Notes: a model not told the origin generated them from the letters alone. DNA of 61,329 nucleotides from Planctomycetota bacterium (GCA_017303505.1 JAFLCP010000028.1:1-61329); one strand, 5' to 3'; shown: positions 35,459 to 45,042, counted from the first letter of the stretch. Translations and numbers: made by a program.

Positions 35459-36715
35459 ATGACCGACACAAGATCTGGTATCACACCGCTTCGAATCACC
35501 AAACTAGAAACGCTCGTACCGCATGACATCATGCCCGGTTTACTCATGCTGCGTATCCACACCGATGCCCATGCGGTGGATGGGAGCCCCATAATCGGGC
35601 ACGGTGAAACGTATTACATTCCAACTGCAGTGGCAGCCGTCATCCATGATTTTATGGCTCCGCGATTGCTCGATGCAGATGCAGGCGCAATAGAGAGCCA
35701 TTGGCGTTTTCTATACGAACGCTTGATTGCGTTTGGCGGAACAGGCGCCGAATTACGAGCGTTATCGGCGATAGATGTCGCGTTGTGGGATATCGCCGGA
35801 CAAGTCGCGCAGCAACCTATCTGGCGTTTATTAGGTGGTCCCGTTCGCGAATCCATTCCGGTTTACAACAGTTGCGGTGGTCCATTCTATGGCCGTACCA
35901 ATCGCAAGATTCCTACTGCATCAGGCTGGCCTGGGCATGGCGATCCTGGCCAACCAGGCCCACTGGAAGATAACTGGGCCAGCATGAACACTCCCGCTGA
36001 TCTTGCCGAAGAACTTATCTCTCTCGGCTATCGCGGCATGAAACTCTGGTCATTTGATGCTGTGTATCGTCGACGCGGCGGACAATATCTCTCACCGCAA
36101 GATATTGATGAAGGCCTAGCTCCGTTTCGCGCCATCCGAGATCGCGTCGGTGATAAGATCGAGCTTATGCTCGATGGACATGGATTCTTTTCGCTCGCTG
36201 CCGCACGACGGATCGAAGAAGCGATGCGTGAAGTTAAACCTCTATGGCTCGAAGATATCCTCCGTCCCGATTCGATCCAAGCTATGACCGCTTTCCGTCA
36301 ACATTCGCAAACTCCGATTTCGGTGAGCGAGATGCTGGTCACCATCGATCAATACCGACAGGTACTCGAAGCTCAAGCAGCGGACTTTATCATGATCGAT
36401 CCAACGTGGGTCGGCGGCATTACGGGTACAAAACGAATCGCCGAATTAGCTCAAGTGTATAACGTTCCTACTTTAATGCACGATTGCACCGGTCCTTTCA
36501 CTTTGCTCTCGGGGATGAATATCGCCGCAGCCAATAGCGGCGTCGCTATGCAGGAAACCGTTCGGGCTCACTTAGCCACACTCTACCCATTGCTCATCGA
36601 TCGTCAGTTATCTGTCCATAACGGAACCCTCGCTCTTCCTGCTCAACCTGGATTGGGCGCGAAATGGCTCCCTCATCTCTTCGAAACAAATCACCCCGGC
36701 TATCGAAGGACGTAA
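35459..36715 (+). CDS. Enolase-superfamily (mandelate racemase/muconate lactonizing) enzyme, probably a sugar-acid dehydratase
   Basis: 418 residues. The capping domain is N-terminal and the modified barrel C-terminal. Expected active-site residues are visible: K195 (GMKLWSFD), metal ligands D239 (MLDGHG), E265 (WLEDI) and E291 (VSEML), and H341 (LMHDCTGPF). H241 follows the first metal ligand, as in several acid-sugar dehydratases. The exact substrate cannot be read. The convergent neighbours are a mannonate dehydratase and an MFS anion symporter, so a hexonate such as mannonate, gluconate or galactonate is likely. Confidence 0.86.
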   Translation: MTDTRSGITPLRITKLETLVPHDIMPGLLMLRIHTDAHAVDGSPIIGHGETYYIPTAVAAVIHDFMAPRLLDADAGAIESHWRFLYERLIAFGGTGAELRALSAIDVALWDIAGQVAQQPIWRLLGGPVRESIPVYNSCGGPFYGRTNRKIPTASGWPGHGDPGQPGPLEDNWASMNTPADLAEELISLGYRGMKLWSFDAVYRRRGGQYLSPQDIDEGLAPFRAIRDRVGDKIELMLDGHGFFSLAAARRIEEAMREVKPLWLEDILRPDSIQAMTAFRQHSQTPISVSEMLVTIDQYRQVLEAQAADFIMIDPTWVGGITGTKRIAELAQVYNVPTLMHDCTGPFTLLSGMNIAAANSGVAMQETVRAHLATLYPLLIDRQLSVHNGTLALPAQPGLGAKWLPHLFETNHPGYRRT

Positions 36716-36973
36716 TGGTGTGAACCGATAGCACGAAGCGACTCACCTCCCCGCTCGTCGTAGCACGTAGCACGTAGCTCGTGATCGTGATCGTCATCGT
36801 CATCGAGGTGACGAAGTCGACCGTATCGAGCACGACTGGGGCGCAGCGTAACAGACGCAGGACAACGCGCCGCGAAAGACTTGTGTCGACGACGAATTAC
36901 GAGCACGAACGAATTACGAGCACGAGCACGACGACGAGTTACGAAGTACGAAGTAGGAGCTACGAACAGCGCG
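36716..36973. repeat. Low-complexity tract with inverted arms
   Basis: 258 bp between two convergent genes. The left part is built of GTAGCACGTAGCACGTAGCT and GTGATCGTGATCGTCATCGT steps; the right part of ACGAGCACGAATTACGA-like and ACGAAGTACGAAGTAGGAGC steps, ending GCTACGAAC. Read on the opposite strand the right part resembles the left, so the tract could fold as a long imperfect hairpin. The ACGAAGTACGAAGTA unit also occurs at 10684-10700. No gene. Confidence 0.65.
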
Positions 36974-37942
36974 TTACGAAATAACTCCGCTTGCGTGCAT
37001 TAGGCCTCGAATATAGCCATACGCAAACAACCGTCCCAGCATCGTATAGCCTGGTTCGCCATCATCTTCGCCGACCATTTGCGGAACATGGTCAGGTCGC
37101 ATCGGGCCGTTGAAACCAACCTCGACCAACGCTCGCATCGCTGCGGCCATATCGGTCGGGCCATTGTCATGAAAGGTTTCCGCAAAACGTTCAGGAGTCC
37201 CCTTCACATCGCGGAAGTGGACATACGCGATATGTTGACCCAACTTGCGTATCGTTGCAGGAATATCAACTCCCATAGTCGCAAACGAACCTTGGCAAAA
37301 ACAAACCTTGTTGCACGGACTATCGAAACGTCGCAACAATTCCTCGAAGGCAGCCACGTTGTACATGATACGTGGCTTTCCCAATAAACTGGGCAGCGGT
37401 GGATCATCGGGATGCATCGCCAACGTGACACCACAGCGTTCCGCGATTGGCAACAAAGCACTCAGCATATGATCGAGATAGTTCCAGAGGTCTGCTGAGT
37501 TGCGGGAGCGTGTCAGCGTTTCATGCACTGGGTCGGTAGGGCGATGTCCCAACAACATCGCTTTCTCTACATCCGCTAAATCAAACGCGGTCACTTTTGC
37601 GCCACCTCGTTCGGGCGCGTCGACACGTGTGCGAGCCCAATCGGTACCTGCCATAAAGTTGTAGCACAGCAAATTTACGCCATGCTCCGACATTTGCTCG
37701 ATAAGCCGCGTCATCGCGGCAATCTCAGTTCCATCATCGATCCCAATCTTTAGATTCTCGATCGGCAGGTAACCTTCAATGCAACAAATGCGCAATCCAA
37801 AACTCGCAGCCCGCTCGATCGCTTGCTTCAGCACAGCTCCATCTGGACCATAGTAGCGATAGACCAAATCGGTAACGCCACATTGTGCAGCGAGTTGCAG
37901 ATTGACATCGGAAACAGGTGTTAAAACAGTTGCAAGCTTCAT
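36974..37942 (-). CDS. uxuA: Mannonate dehydratase
   Basis: 322 residues from the ATG at 37942, which gives the family start MKLATVLTPVSDVNLQLAAQ; the frame is open further upstream but would overlap the transporter gene. UxuA converts D-mannonate to 2-keto-3-deoxygluconate in hexuronate breakdown. Hallmarks are TLAMHPDDPPLPSLLGKPRI, VCFCQGSF, HIAYVHFRDVKG (metal-binding His) and MRPDHVPQM. It starts 24 bp after the stop of the MFS transporter, so import and breakdown appear to be one operon. UxuB and later enzymes are not in this window. Confidence 0.88.
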   Translation of the reverse strand: MKLATVLTPVSDVNLQLAAQCGVTDLVYRYYGPDGAVLKQAIERAASFGLRICCIEGYLPIENLKIGIDDGTEIAAMTRLIEQMSEHGVNLLCYNFMAGTDWARTRVDAPERGGAKVTAFDLADVEKAMLLGHRPTDPVHETLTRSRNSADLWNYLDHMLSALLPIAERCGVTLAMHPDDPPLPSLLGKPRIMYNVAAFEELLRRFDSPCNKVCFCQGSFATMGVDIPATIRKLGQHIAYVHFRDVKGTPERFAETFHDNGPTDMAAAMRALVEVGFNGPMRPDHVPQMVGEDDGEPGYTMLGRLFAYGYIRGLMHASGVIS

Positions 37943-37965
37943 GGTTTGCCAACAGTCGGATCGAT

Positions 37966-39486
37966 CTAGCTTTGATAAAGAGGTTTGGTTGCATTCATAC
38001 CCAACGCGGCGGTACCCGCGATGAAGAATGCTCCAGCACAAGTCAGAAACACCAATGTTTGACCTGGCATGTATGAAGAACCGTATGCCAAAATGAACGG
38101 AACTAACTTGGAACTAAAAGCGGCTCCAAAGTTACCCCACATATTGGCCCAACCAAAAATTGCGCCCGTGTTCTTGCCGCCAATGTCTTGCATAAACGCC
38201 CAAATTGATGGGTTGCCTACGTCGGTCATCATCGAGACCACAGCACAACAAGCGACAACACCCCAGGCTGAGTCCATTTGCAGACATAGCAAATACGCGC
38301 AGCCTGCGATCCAAGTTGATGTGGTGATAGGTACCACTCGGCCGATTCGCAAACCAAATCGTTTGACACTGAAGTCCGCCGCATAGCCCCCCACAAGTTG
38401 CCCCAACATCCCCATGCCCAGCACAATGGAAACCATCAGCGCTCCTTGCGAGTCCGATACCTTTTGAACTTCTTTGAGGTACGTCGGTAACCATGTGATC
38501 AAATAGGCCCAACCGATATTGATACAAAACTGTTCGATCGAGTTAAGAGTCAGACTTGGATTGCCACAGATGCGATACAAAATCGACAACAGACCTTGCG
38601 AGTTGGAGGAGTCTTGAACGGGCTCAGGTCCGATCCAGGCTCGTTCGCTTTCATTGCAGTCGGGATGTTCCGAGGGTCGATCACGTACAACAATGTAATA
38701 CACCAAAGCAATCGCCATGCCGAGAATGCCGTAACACATCAACGTCATTCGCCAACCACCTGCACTGAGAATCAAATATGTGGTCAACAGCGGAGCGACC
38801 GTTCCACCGCAACGCCCGCCTAACGAAATGAATGCGGAAGCATTACCGCGTTCCGACAACGGAAACCAACGGCGCACGACGGCGCTACTTGTTGGATAGG
38901 CGCCGGCTTGTGTTACTCCAAAACCGAGTCGAGCGAACATCAAGCCATAAAGCCCAGTAACCGTGCCTGTGATGGCAGTCAACAAAGACCAGAGGAAGAT
39001 GTATCCTGACAAAACCTTGCGAGCCCCTAGACGGTCACTAAACCAACCTGCTGGTACTTGAAACAACGCGTAGGTAAAGAAGAAAGCTCCTAAAACGCTA
39101 CCAATCTGTATTTTCGAAATATGAGTCGCTCCTTGACCGCCTGCAGCTTCGATTTGCTTTAACGTCTCTTCGGCATTTTCGCGTGGGAGTTGATCTTTCC
39201 ACACCTTTGGCAATTTGAGCTCGGCAGCTTCTTTGGCCACATCCGCTTCTGATTTACTGGGATTCATTTTCTGCAAGAAAGACTTGGCATCTTCGACCGT
39301 TTTCAGCTCAACCGAAAACCGCGTACTTGGATTTGCGTTGATCTTTTCATCTTTTAGAAACGAATTCGACTTAACAATTTCGCCGACTGAAACGCGGGTG
39401 AGGTATAGCCCGAACGCCATCAGGATACTGACGAAAACGATGATATATCGGATCTTCGTCTGCGGCGTTGGCTGCTCCGTCATCAT
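37966..39486 (-). CDS. MFS anion:cation symporter, probably for hexuronate or sugar acid
   Basis: 506 residues with about twelve membrane segments. FQVPAGWFSDRLGARKVLSG, GLMFARLGFGVTQAGAYPTS and FPLSERGNASAFISLGGR are typical of the ACS family (hexuronate, galactonate, sialate transporters). An extra ~80-residue hydrophilic, helical region sits between the first membrane segment (13-30) and the second (128-145), far longer than usual for this family. A GAGG lies eight bases before the first of two consecutive ATG codons. It is upstream of uxuA in the same operon. Confidence 0.9.
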   Translation of the reverse strand: MMTEQPTPQTKIRYIIVFVSILMAFGLYLTRVSVGEIVKSNSFLKDEKINANPSTRFSVELKTVEDAKSFLQKMNPSKSEADVAKEAAELKLPKVWKDQLPRENAEETLKQIEAAGGQGATHISKIQIGSVLGAFFFTYALFQVPAGWFSDRLGARKVLSGYIFLWSLLTAITGTVTGLYGLMFARLGFGVTQAGAYPTSSAVVRRWFPLSERGNASAFISLGGRCGGTVAPLLTTYLILSAGGWRMTLMCYGILGMAIALVYYIVVRDRPSEHPDCNESERAWIGPEPVQDSSNSQGLLSILYRICGNPSLTLNSIEQFCINIGWAYLITWLPTYLKEVQKVSDSQGALMVSIVLGMGMLGQLVGGYAADFSVKRFGLRIGRVVPITTSTWIAGCAYLLCLQMDSAWGVVACCAVVSMMTDVGNPSIWAFMQDIGGKNTGAIFGWANMWGNFGAAFSSKLVPFILAYGSSYMPGQTLVFLTCAGAFFIAGTAALGMNATKPLYQS

Positions 39487-39660
39487 GCGCGAACCTCAAA
39501 AAAGAAGAGAGGGTAGGGGAGGGGAGTCGCACATTGTAACCAGATCCACCTCCCCCAAGCCACCAATCTCCATCCCAGCCTGATAAACCACTGTACACAT
39601 GCTCTTTGTATACAAAACAGAAACATCCAAAAACAAATAAACTTGATGGAGACTATTTGC

Positions 39661-40038
39661 ATGGGAGGCATTATCTACAAAGAACAGTCGTATCAAATTA
39701 TGGGAGCTTGCTTTGAAGTTTACTCTCAAATGGGTACCGGATTTATTGAACCCGTGTATCACGAATGCCTGTGCCTTGAATTAACAGCCAGGAACATCCC
39801 CTTCAAGTCAAAACCAAAGCTGAGCGCGAAATACAAGCACCAAGTTTTGAATTCCTACTATGAGCCAGACCTAATCTGCTACGACCTGATCGTTTTGGAA
39901 CTGAAGGCCGTTTCTGAACTTCACGACGCCCATAGAGCTCAACTTCACAACTATCTCAAACTCTCGTTGCTTCATCTTGGGATACTGATCAATTTCTGTT
40001 CACATCCGAAGTTGCACTTTGAGCGAATTGTCCGCTAA
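39661..40038 (+). CDS. GxxExxY protein (PD-(D/E)XK nuclease-like fold)
   Basis: About 125 residues (an ATG at 39646 is in frame; the one at 39661 has a GGAGA eight to twelve bases upstream). The GTGFIEPVYHECL stretch carries the G-x-x-E-x-x-Y signature and YEPDLIC...LIVLELKAV carries the PD and ExK of the PDDEXK_3 family. Members are small, common in Planctomycetota and Cyanobacteria, and of unknown biological role. It is isolated, with a hairpin repeat directly after it. Confidence 0.88.
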   Translation: MGGIIYKEQSYQIMGACFEVYSQMGTGFIEPVYHECLCLELTARNIPFKSKPKLSAKYKHQVLNSYYEPDLICYDLIVLELKAVSELHDAHRAQLHNYLKLSLLHLGILINFCSHPKLHFERIVR

Positions 40039-40047
40039 GACAGTTCT

Positions 40048-40135
40048 GGAACCACGAAATTCACGAATAGCACGAAACCAATCCTTCAATCGCGATAGCT
40101 CCTTTTTTTCGTTCATTTCGTGCTTTTCGTGGTCC
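40048..40135. repeat. ACGAAA-type hairpin repeat
   Basis: The clearest copy. Left arm GGAACCACGAAATTCACGAA continues TAGCACGAAACC; the right arm ends TTTCGTGCTTTTCGTGGTCC. It begins ten bases after the stop of the GxxExxY gene and could act as a terminator or be a small mobile palindrome. Confidence 0.85.
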
Positions 40136-40269
40136 TATGGAACGGTTGCGATTCGCAGTTTTCACTATCTGTACAGTGTCTCATCAGTGAACGGGAATTT
40201 GTTAGAATGCTGCTTTGATTGGGTCACAATTGCCCCATGACTTGTTCACCAACTCTTCGAGGATTGATC

Positions 40270-41067
40270 ATGAGTATCCCGCCTAAATTGCTCCCCTTCC
40301 AAACATTCGCTTGTTTCGTGTTTAGCTTGCTTACGATCGCTGGTATCGCTATGGCTCAGACGCCAACCAATCAACATTATGAAGTGCGCCAATATCAAGG
40401 CGTGGACGTCAATCGGTTGGGAGACTTAGATCAGTACCTAGAAAAGGCTCTGGTTCCTGCGTTGAATCGACGTGGACATTCACCGGTCGGTGTGCTTTCG
40501 GAAGCGAATCCGGTCGATGGCAAGACATCGGTCTACGTTTTCATTCCGTTGAAATCACCAAGCGATTTAACCACATTGGCGGCCGATTTGGCGAAGGATG
40601 CTGAATATGTAAAAGCTGCGGAAGCTCATTCAGCGGTCGACCCTAAGAATCCAATCTTTGCACGAGTTCGCAGCGAGTTGTTGGTAGCCTTCGATTGTTG
40701 GCCGCAGATTACCGTACCCAAACAAACGGCAGACAAGAAAGATCGTCTCTTTGAATTGCGTGTCTATGAAAGTGCGACGGAAGAACGCGGTAACAAAAAA
40801 GTTACCATGTTCAACAATGGCGAAGTTCCGATCTTCTTGGATTGCCAAATCAGCCCCGTCTTCTTTGGTCAAGCGATTATCGGCGACAAGACCCCTAATC
40901 TAACTTACATGACGGTGTATGATGATGCAGCTTCGCGTGATGCAGCTTGGAAGCGATTTGTCGCTCATCCAGATTGGAAAAAACTCAGCAGCGATCCGCA
41001 GTATCAAAACACCGTTTCGAAGATTCATAAACTCGATCTCTTACCACGACCTTATTCCCAATTATAG
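40270..41067 (+). CDS. Secreted NIPSNAP-family protein
   Basis: 265 residues from the ATG at 40270 (GAGGA upstream). A signal peptide is followed by a likely cleavage site at AMA-QTP. The mature part is two ferredoxin-like repeats of the NIPSNAP type: HYEVRQYQGVDVNRLGDLDQ... and FELRVYESATEERGNKKVTM, then PNLTYMTVYDDAASRDAAWK. In planctomycetes these are commonly exported and of unknown role. The gene is followed 11 bp later by the purine nucleoside phosphorylases, but a functional link is not evident. Confidence 0.88.
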   Translation: MSIPPKLLPFQTFACFVFSLLTIAGIAMAQTPTNQHYEVRQYQGVDVNRLGDLDQYLEKALVPALNRRGHSPVGVLSEANPVDGKTSVYVFIPLKSPSDLTTLAADLAKDAEYVKAAEAHSAVDPKNPIFARVRSELLVAFDCWPQITVPKQTADKKDRLFELRVYESATEERGNKKVTMFNNGEVPIFLDCQISPVFFGQAIIGDKTPNLTYMTVYDDAASRDAAWKRFVAHPDWKKLSSDPQYQNTVSKIHKLDLLPRPYSQL

Positions 41068-41078
41068 ATTGATTCACC

Positions 41079-41921
41079 ATGCTTGAAATCTACGATCAAG
41101 TTCAAGAAGCGTGCGCCTTTATTCGTCAGCAATGGAATCACAATCCTCATGCCGGGATCATTCTCGGTACAGGCTTGGGAAGCCTTGTAGAACAAATCGA
41201 AGTGGAAGCGATGATCGACTACGATCAAATCCCACACTTCCCTCGTTCCACAGTGATTAGCCATCGCGGCCGCTTGGTTTGCGGCAAACTCTGTGGTCTC
41301 CCTGTGATGGTGATGGAAGGTCGCTTTCACATGTATGAGGGCTATCCTTTGAAGAAGATTACGCTCCCAGTGCGAGTGATGAAGCACATGGGCGCGCAAC
41401 TGTTGGTCGTATCCAATGCTTGTGGCGGCATGAATCCGTACTTCAAGAGTGGTGACATTATGTTGATCGAAGATCATATCAATCTTCTGGGCGATAACCC
41501 GCTGATTGGTATCAACGACGACCGACTTGGCCCACGCTTCCCCGACATGAGCGAACCGTACGATTTGCATTTGGTCGATAAAGCTCTCGAACTCGCTCGT
41601 AAGAACGATATCGTGGCTCATAAAGGTGTTTTCGTTGCGGTCTCTGGCCCCAACTTGGAAACTCGAGCCGAATATCGATTCTTGCGTGCCATCGGCAGCG
41701 ATGCGGTTGGTATGTCGACTGTGCCCGAAGTGATTGTGGCTGTGCATAGTGGTATGCGAGTCATCGGTTTTTCGGTCATCACGGATATGTGCTTGCCTGA
41801 TGCCTTAGAAGCAGCTGACGTGGCGAAAATCATCGCTACCGCCAAGGGAGCTGAACCTAAGTTGCGAACTTTGGTCAGCGGCATTATGGATTATGAACGA
41901 GCTCGATTGGGCAAAGCCTAG
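41079..41921 (+). CDS. Purine nucleoside phosphorylase with Asp at the base-specificity position
   Basis: 280 residues, trimeric PNP/MTAP family. Phosphate and ribose-binding parts are HFPRSTVISHRGRLVCGKL, GRFHMYEGYP and SNACGGMNP; GPNLETRAEYR holds the base-contacting E194. The position equivalent to human PNP Asn243 is D236 (VITDMCLPD), as in methylthioadenosine phosphorylase, and the usual nearby His of the NHxEV segment is missing. This points to adenosine or another 6-aminopurine, or to broadened use. The next gene is a paralogue with Asn at this site. Confidence 0.93.
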   Translation: MLEIYDQVQEACAFIRQQWNHNPHAGIILGTGLGSLVEQIEVEAMIDYDQIPHFPRSTVISHRGRLVCGKLCGLPVMVMEGRFHMYEGYPLKKITLPVRVMKHMGAQLLVVSNACGGMNPYFKSGDIMLIEDHINLLGDNPLIGINDDRLGPRFPDMSEPYDLHLVDKALELARKNDIVAHKGVFVAVSGPNLETRAEYRFLRAIGSDAVGMSTVPEVIVAVHSGMRVIGFSVITDMCLPDALEAADVAKIIATAKGAEPKLRTLVSGIMDYERARLGKA

Positions 41922-41924
41922 ACA

Positions 41925-42743
41925 ATGATGAAGGATCGCATTGCAGAAGCGTGTCGCAAGATCCGCCAAGAACGAATGTTATTTCCCGAAGTGGCGATCA
42001 TTTTGGGGAGCGGTCTTGGTGGCCTTGCCGATTCGATCGAGCACCCGACGAAGATTTCTTATAGCCAAATCCCGCATTTCCCTGTGACATCGGCTCAAGG
42101 ACATGCGGGAAATTTGGTGTTGGGTTTCTTAGCGGGTGTACCCGTTGTTGCTATGCAAGGTCGCATTCATCGCTATGAGGGCTTCTCACCCGACGAAGTT
42201 TGTTTTCCGTTGCGTTGCATGCACCAACTTGGAGCTCAAACGCTGATCGTTTCCAATGCCAGCGGTGGACTCAATCCACGGTACATCAGCGGTGACTTAG
42301 TGGTCATCGATCAACATATCAATTTTTTGGGTCAACCCACTCGCCCTGAGTCTGTGAATACAACGCTCAGCCGCAACGGTGAAATTTACCATCGCGGCTT
42401 AATCGAGCGAGCCCATGATCACGCCCGCCGCAACGGGTTTTCTCTGCATCAAGGAACCTATCTGGCAACACTGGGTCCCACGTATGAAACTCGCTCCGAG
42501 TACCGCTTCTTCCGCAAGACCGGTGCTGATGTTGTCGGCATGAGCACGGTACCCGAAGTATTATGCGCCGCAGAAATGGGAATGCGTATTCTCGCTTTTT
42601 CGATTGTGACCAACGTCGCTCTGCCGGACCATTCGACCTCGACTAACCACCTTGAGGTGATTAGTTGGAGCGAAATTGCAGCCCCCAAACTGCGACACAT
42701 AGTGACAGGCTTACTTCAAGAACTCGCTGGCCCAGCAGATTGA
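41925..42743 (+). CDS. Purine nucleoside phosphorylase with canonical Asn at the base-specificity position
   Basis: 272 residues, same family as the preceding gene, three bases after its stop. Motifs are IILGSGLGGLADSI, HFPVTSAQGHAGNLVLG, GRIHRYEGF, GPTYETRSEYR with E188, and IVTNVALPDHSTSTNHLEV with N230 and H242, the Asn and His of the inosine/guanosine-specific enzymes. The tandem pair therefore probably covers different purine nucleosides in salvage. A GTAGGGTGT element follows ten bases after the stop. Confidence 0.93.
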   Translation: MMKDRIAEACRKIRQERMLFPEVAIILGSGLGGLADSIEHPTKISYSQIPHFPVTSAQGHAGNLVLGFLAGVPVVAMQGRIHRYEGFSPDEVCFPLRCMHQLGAQTLIVSNASGGLNPRYISGDLVVIDQHINFLGQPTRPESVNTTLSRNGEIYHRGLIERAHDHARRNGFSLHQGTYLATLGPTYETRSEYRFFRKTGADVVGMSTVPEVLCAAEMGMRILAFSIVTNVALPDHSTSTNHLEVISWSEIAAPKLRHIVTGLLQELAGPAD

Positions 42744-42752
42744 CGGTTCTTT

Positions 42753-42880
42753 GTAGGGTGTGTGCCGCGGTCGATGCCAAAAATTTCTAAATCGGCTCAG
42801 TTGTGAGCGAAGGCATGGACTGCACGCTACTTTGGAATGACCGCAGAACACACCGCGCGTTGGACGCGTCGTCTTGCTCG
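42753..42880 (+). repeat. Diverged copy of the GTAGGGTGT element
   Basis: Begins GTAGGGTGTGTGCCGCGG ten bases after the upstream PNP stop. It aligns with the reverse complement of the ends of the 357-bp repeats at 49986-50342 and 51025-51381, including the segments CGCTACTTT and GCAGAACACACCGCGCGTT. Divergence is clear but the order of matches is kept. Confidence 0.6.
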
Positions 42881-42966
42881 CACTTTATTAGCCGTCGACG
42901 AACAAGGATTTGACGCGAGCGCGTAGCTAGTCCAACGAAAAGTGAGCGGCAATGGCTCAACCATTC

Positions 42967-43298
42967 GCAAGTGTAAGTGAAGAGAGTATGAATTGGGTCT
43001 GTGTTGCGAATTTATGAACCGCGAAATTTGCAAAAGAAGCGAAAAAGAGAAGGAGAAATCTGCTTATCCTTTTCGCGATTTTCGTTCCTTTCGTGGTCCC
43101 CAAAATGGCGCGAGCTAATGATCCGCGCGACTTGCCGTTTAGGATAGAGCCGCGTGTAAGAGAAGAGAGTTTGAGTTGGGGCTGTGTTGCGAATTTATGA
43201 ACCGCGAAATTTGCGAAAGAAGCGAAAAAAGAGGAGGAGAAATCTGGTTATCCTTTTCGCGATTTTCGTTCCTTTCGTGGTCCCCAAATGGCGCGAGC
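42967..43298. repeat. Tandem duplicate of a ~149-bp unit holding an ACGAAA hairpin
   Basis: Copy 1 at 42967-43115 and copy 2 at 43151-43298 are nearly identical over about 148 bp. Each holds GCGAATTTATGAACCGCGAA followed by AAGCGAAAA..., an imperfect inverted repeat ending CCTTTCGTGGTCCCC. Copy 2 ends six bases before the nadB stop codon region. The 42744-43303 gap holds no supported gene. Confidence 0.85.
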
Positions 43299-43303
43299 CT
43301 TCG

Positions 43304-44962
43304 CTATTCACGGGCCGTTGGAATAACTGCCGAGGCATCCACCTGAAAGTTAATATGCTTCATCCACTGAGCATCGTTCGCTTCAGGATAATCTGTGCGA
43401 AGATGAACTCCTCGCGATTCCGTTCGAATCGTCGCTGCTCGCGTGATCAAGCCCGATACCAGAAGCAAGTTTTGAAGTTCCCATCCGGATACATCATGGA
43501 ACTGACGGCTTAATACGTAACGCCCATAGGCATGAATCGTTTGCCAAGCCTCTTCAAGTTTAGGGCCCGACCGGCGAACACCAACACTCCTCCACATCAA
43601 GCTTTGCAGCGAGTTGCGAATATCGGTCACATCGAGCGGATCCAAGGGGGTATCTGTCGCTCGATAGGTAATCGGCAAAACTTGGAACGTGTGCGGCATC
43701 GATTCAGCGACTAAGCTGGCACCGCTACCCGCTTTAGCACCAAACACAAGTCCTTCAAGCAAACTATTGGAGGCCAAACGATTTGCTCCGTGTAGGCCGC
43801 TGGACGTGACTTCACCGGCGGCCCACAGGCCTGGGATCGAGGTTCGGCCATGAGCATCGACAGTGACGCCACCAACCATGTAATGCGCACCAGGTCGAAC
43901 TGGTATTCGATCTTTGGCGATATCGATTCCGAAGTCGGCACAGGTTTTGGCAATACCTGGAAATCGTTGTCGCACAAACGTGGCATCCAAGTGTTGCATC
44001 GTGAGATAAACGCATGGATGCTGCGTTTTCTCCATCTGACTTACGATCGATTGACTCACGATATCGCGAGGCGCCAACTCCAATCTCGCATCGTAATCGG
44101 ACATAAAGCGGTAGCCATTGGAATCAACCAAATAGGCCCCTTCGCCGCGAATCGCTTCGGTGATTAAGGTTCGAGCGCTCCCCGCCAAGTACAAAACGGT
44201 TGGATGAAATTGCATGAACTCCATATCGCGAACTTCAGCACCAGCCCGATAGGCAATCGCATGTCCATCCCCCGTAGCAACTCGCGGGTTGGTCGATTCG
44301 CGATATACTTGGCCGCATCCACCCGAACATAAAATGGTTTGCTTAGCCCAAACCAGCGTGGGCGGTTGACCGTCTATGGCCACCACTGCACCACAGCAAA
44401 CACCTTCGTGTGTAAGCAGGTCGATGGTAAAGGTTCGTTCCCAAATGGTGACATTGGGCAATTGTCGCGTGCGTTCGATCACTGCCCGCATGATTTCTTT
44501 ACCGGTGGCATCGCCCAGAGCGTGCAGAATTCTCTGGTGGCTATGGCCCCCTTCACGTCCCAAAAGCAATTCGCCGTTATGACTATCGAAACGGGTCCCC
44601 CAGCGAATCAATTCTTCAACGCGTTGTGGAGCTTCGTGCACCACCATCTCCACGATCTCTCGGTCGCACAGGGCTCCACCTGCCGTCAATGTATCCTGCA
44701 CATGATCTTCGAATCGATCTTCTGGATCCCAAACGGTCGCGATACCACCTTGTGCGTATTGGCTATTCGATTCAGCGAGTTTATCTTTTGTCACCACAAG
44801 CGTAGAAACGTGTGGGGAGATTTCATTCGCCGCGCGGAGTCCTGCGAGGCCACCACCGATGATCAACACATCGGTAAAGAAATGCGTCATGCGTTTCGGA
44901 TGAATATCGATCAGATAGCGTCGCATGCCGACGGGGGCTTTTTCTTCGGAAAGGGTCATCAA
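43304..44962 (-). CDS. nadB: L-aspartate oxidase
   Basis: 552 residues, the FAD enzyme that starts NAD synthesis from aspartate. The Rossmann motif is VLIIGGGLAGLRAA near the N-terminus. SQYAQGGIATV, FMQFHPTVLY, GEGAYLVDSNGYRFM, PGAHYMVGGV and GLHGANRLASNSLLEGLVFG are family hallmarks. The last ~100 residues form the helical C-terminal domain. The first of two Met codons was taken. nadA and nadC are not in this window. Confidence 0.96.
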   Translation of the reverse strand: MMTLSEEKAPVGMRRYLIDIHPKRMTHFFTDVLIIGGGLAGLRAANEISPHVSTLVVTKDKLAESNSQYAQGGIATVWDPEDRFEDHVQDTLTAGGALCDREIVEMVVHEAPQRVEELIRWGTRFDSHNGELLLGREGGHSHQRILHALGDATGKEIMRAVIERTRQLPNVTIWERTFTIDLLTHEGVCCGAVVAIDGQPPTLVWAKQTILCSGGCGQVYRESTNPRVATGDGHAIAYRAGAEVRDMEFMQFHPTVLYLAGSARTLITEAIRGEGAYLVDSNGYRFMSDYDARLELAPRDIVSQSIVSQMEKTQHPCVYLTMQHLDATFVRQRFPGIAKTCADFGIDIAKDRIPVRPGAHYMVGGVTVDAHGRTSIPGLWAAGEVTSSGLHGANRLASNSLLEGLVFGAKAGSGASLVAESMPHTFQVLPITYRATDTPLDPLDVTDIRNSLQSLMWRSVGVRRSGPKLEEAWQTIHAYGRYVLSRQFHDVSGWELQNLLLVSGLITRAATIRTESRGVHLRTDYPEANDAQWMKHINFQVDASAVIPTARE

Positions 44963-45042
44963 AATCTCAGGTGGGCGTGAGAGGCAAACTTGGACCGTAC
45001 TTACTTATTATGGTAGGTTATGTTGCTAGATGTGCTAATGTT

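Noticed and set aside
36716-36973. Coding sequence in the low-complexity tract
   Set aside because: Composition is of short repeated steps on both strands and no frame is credible.
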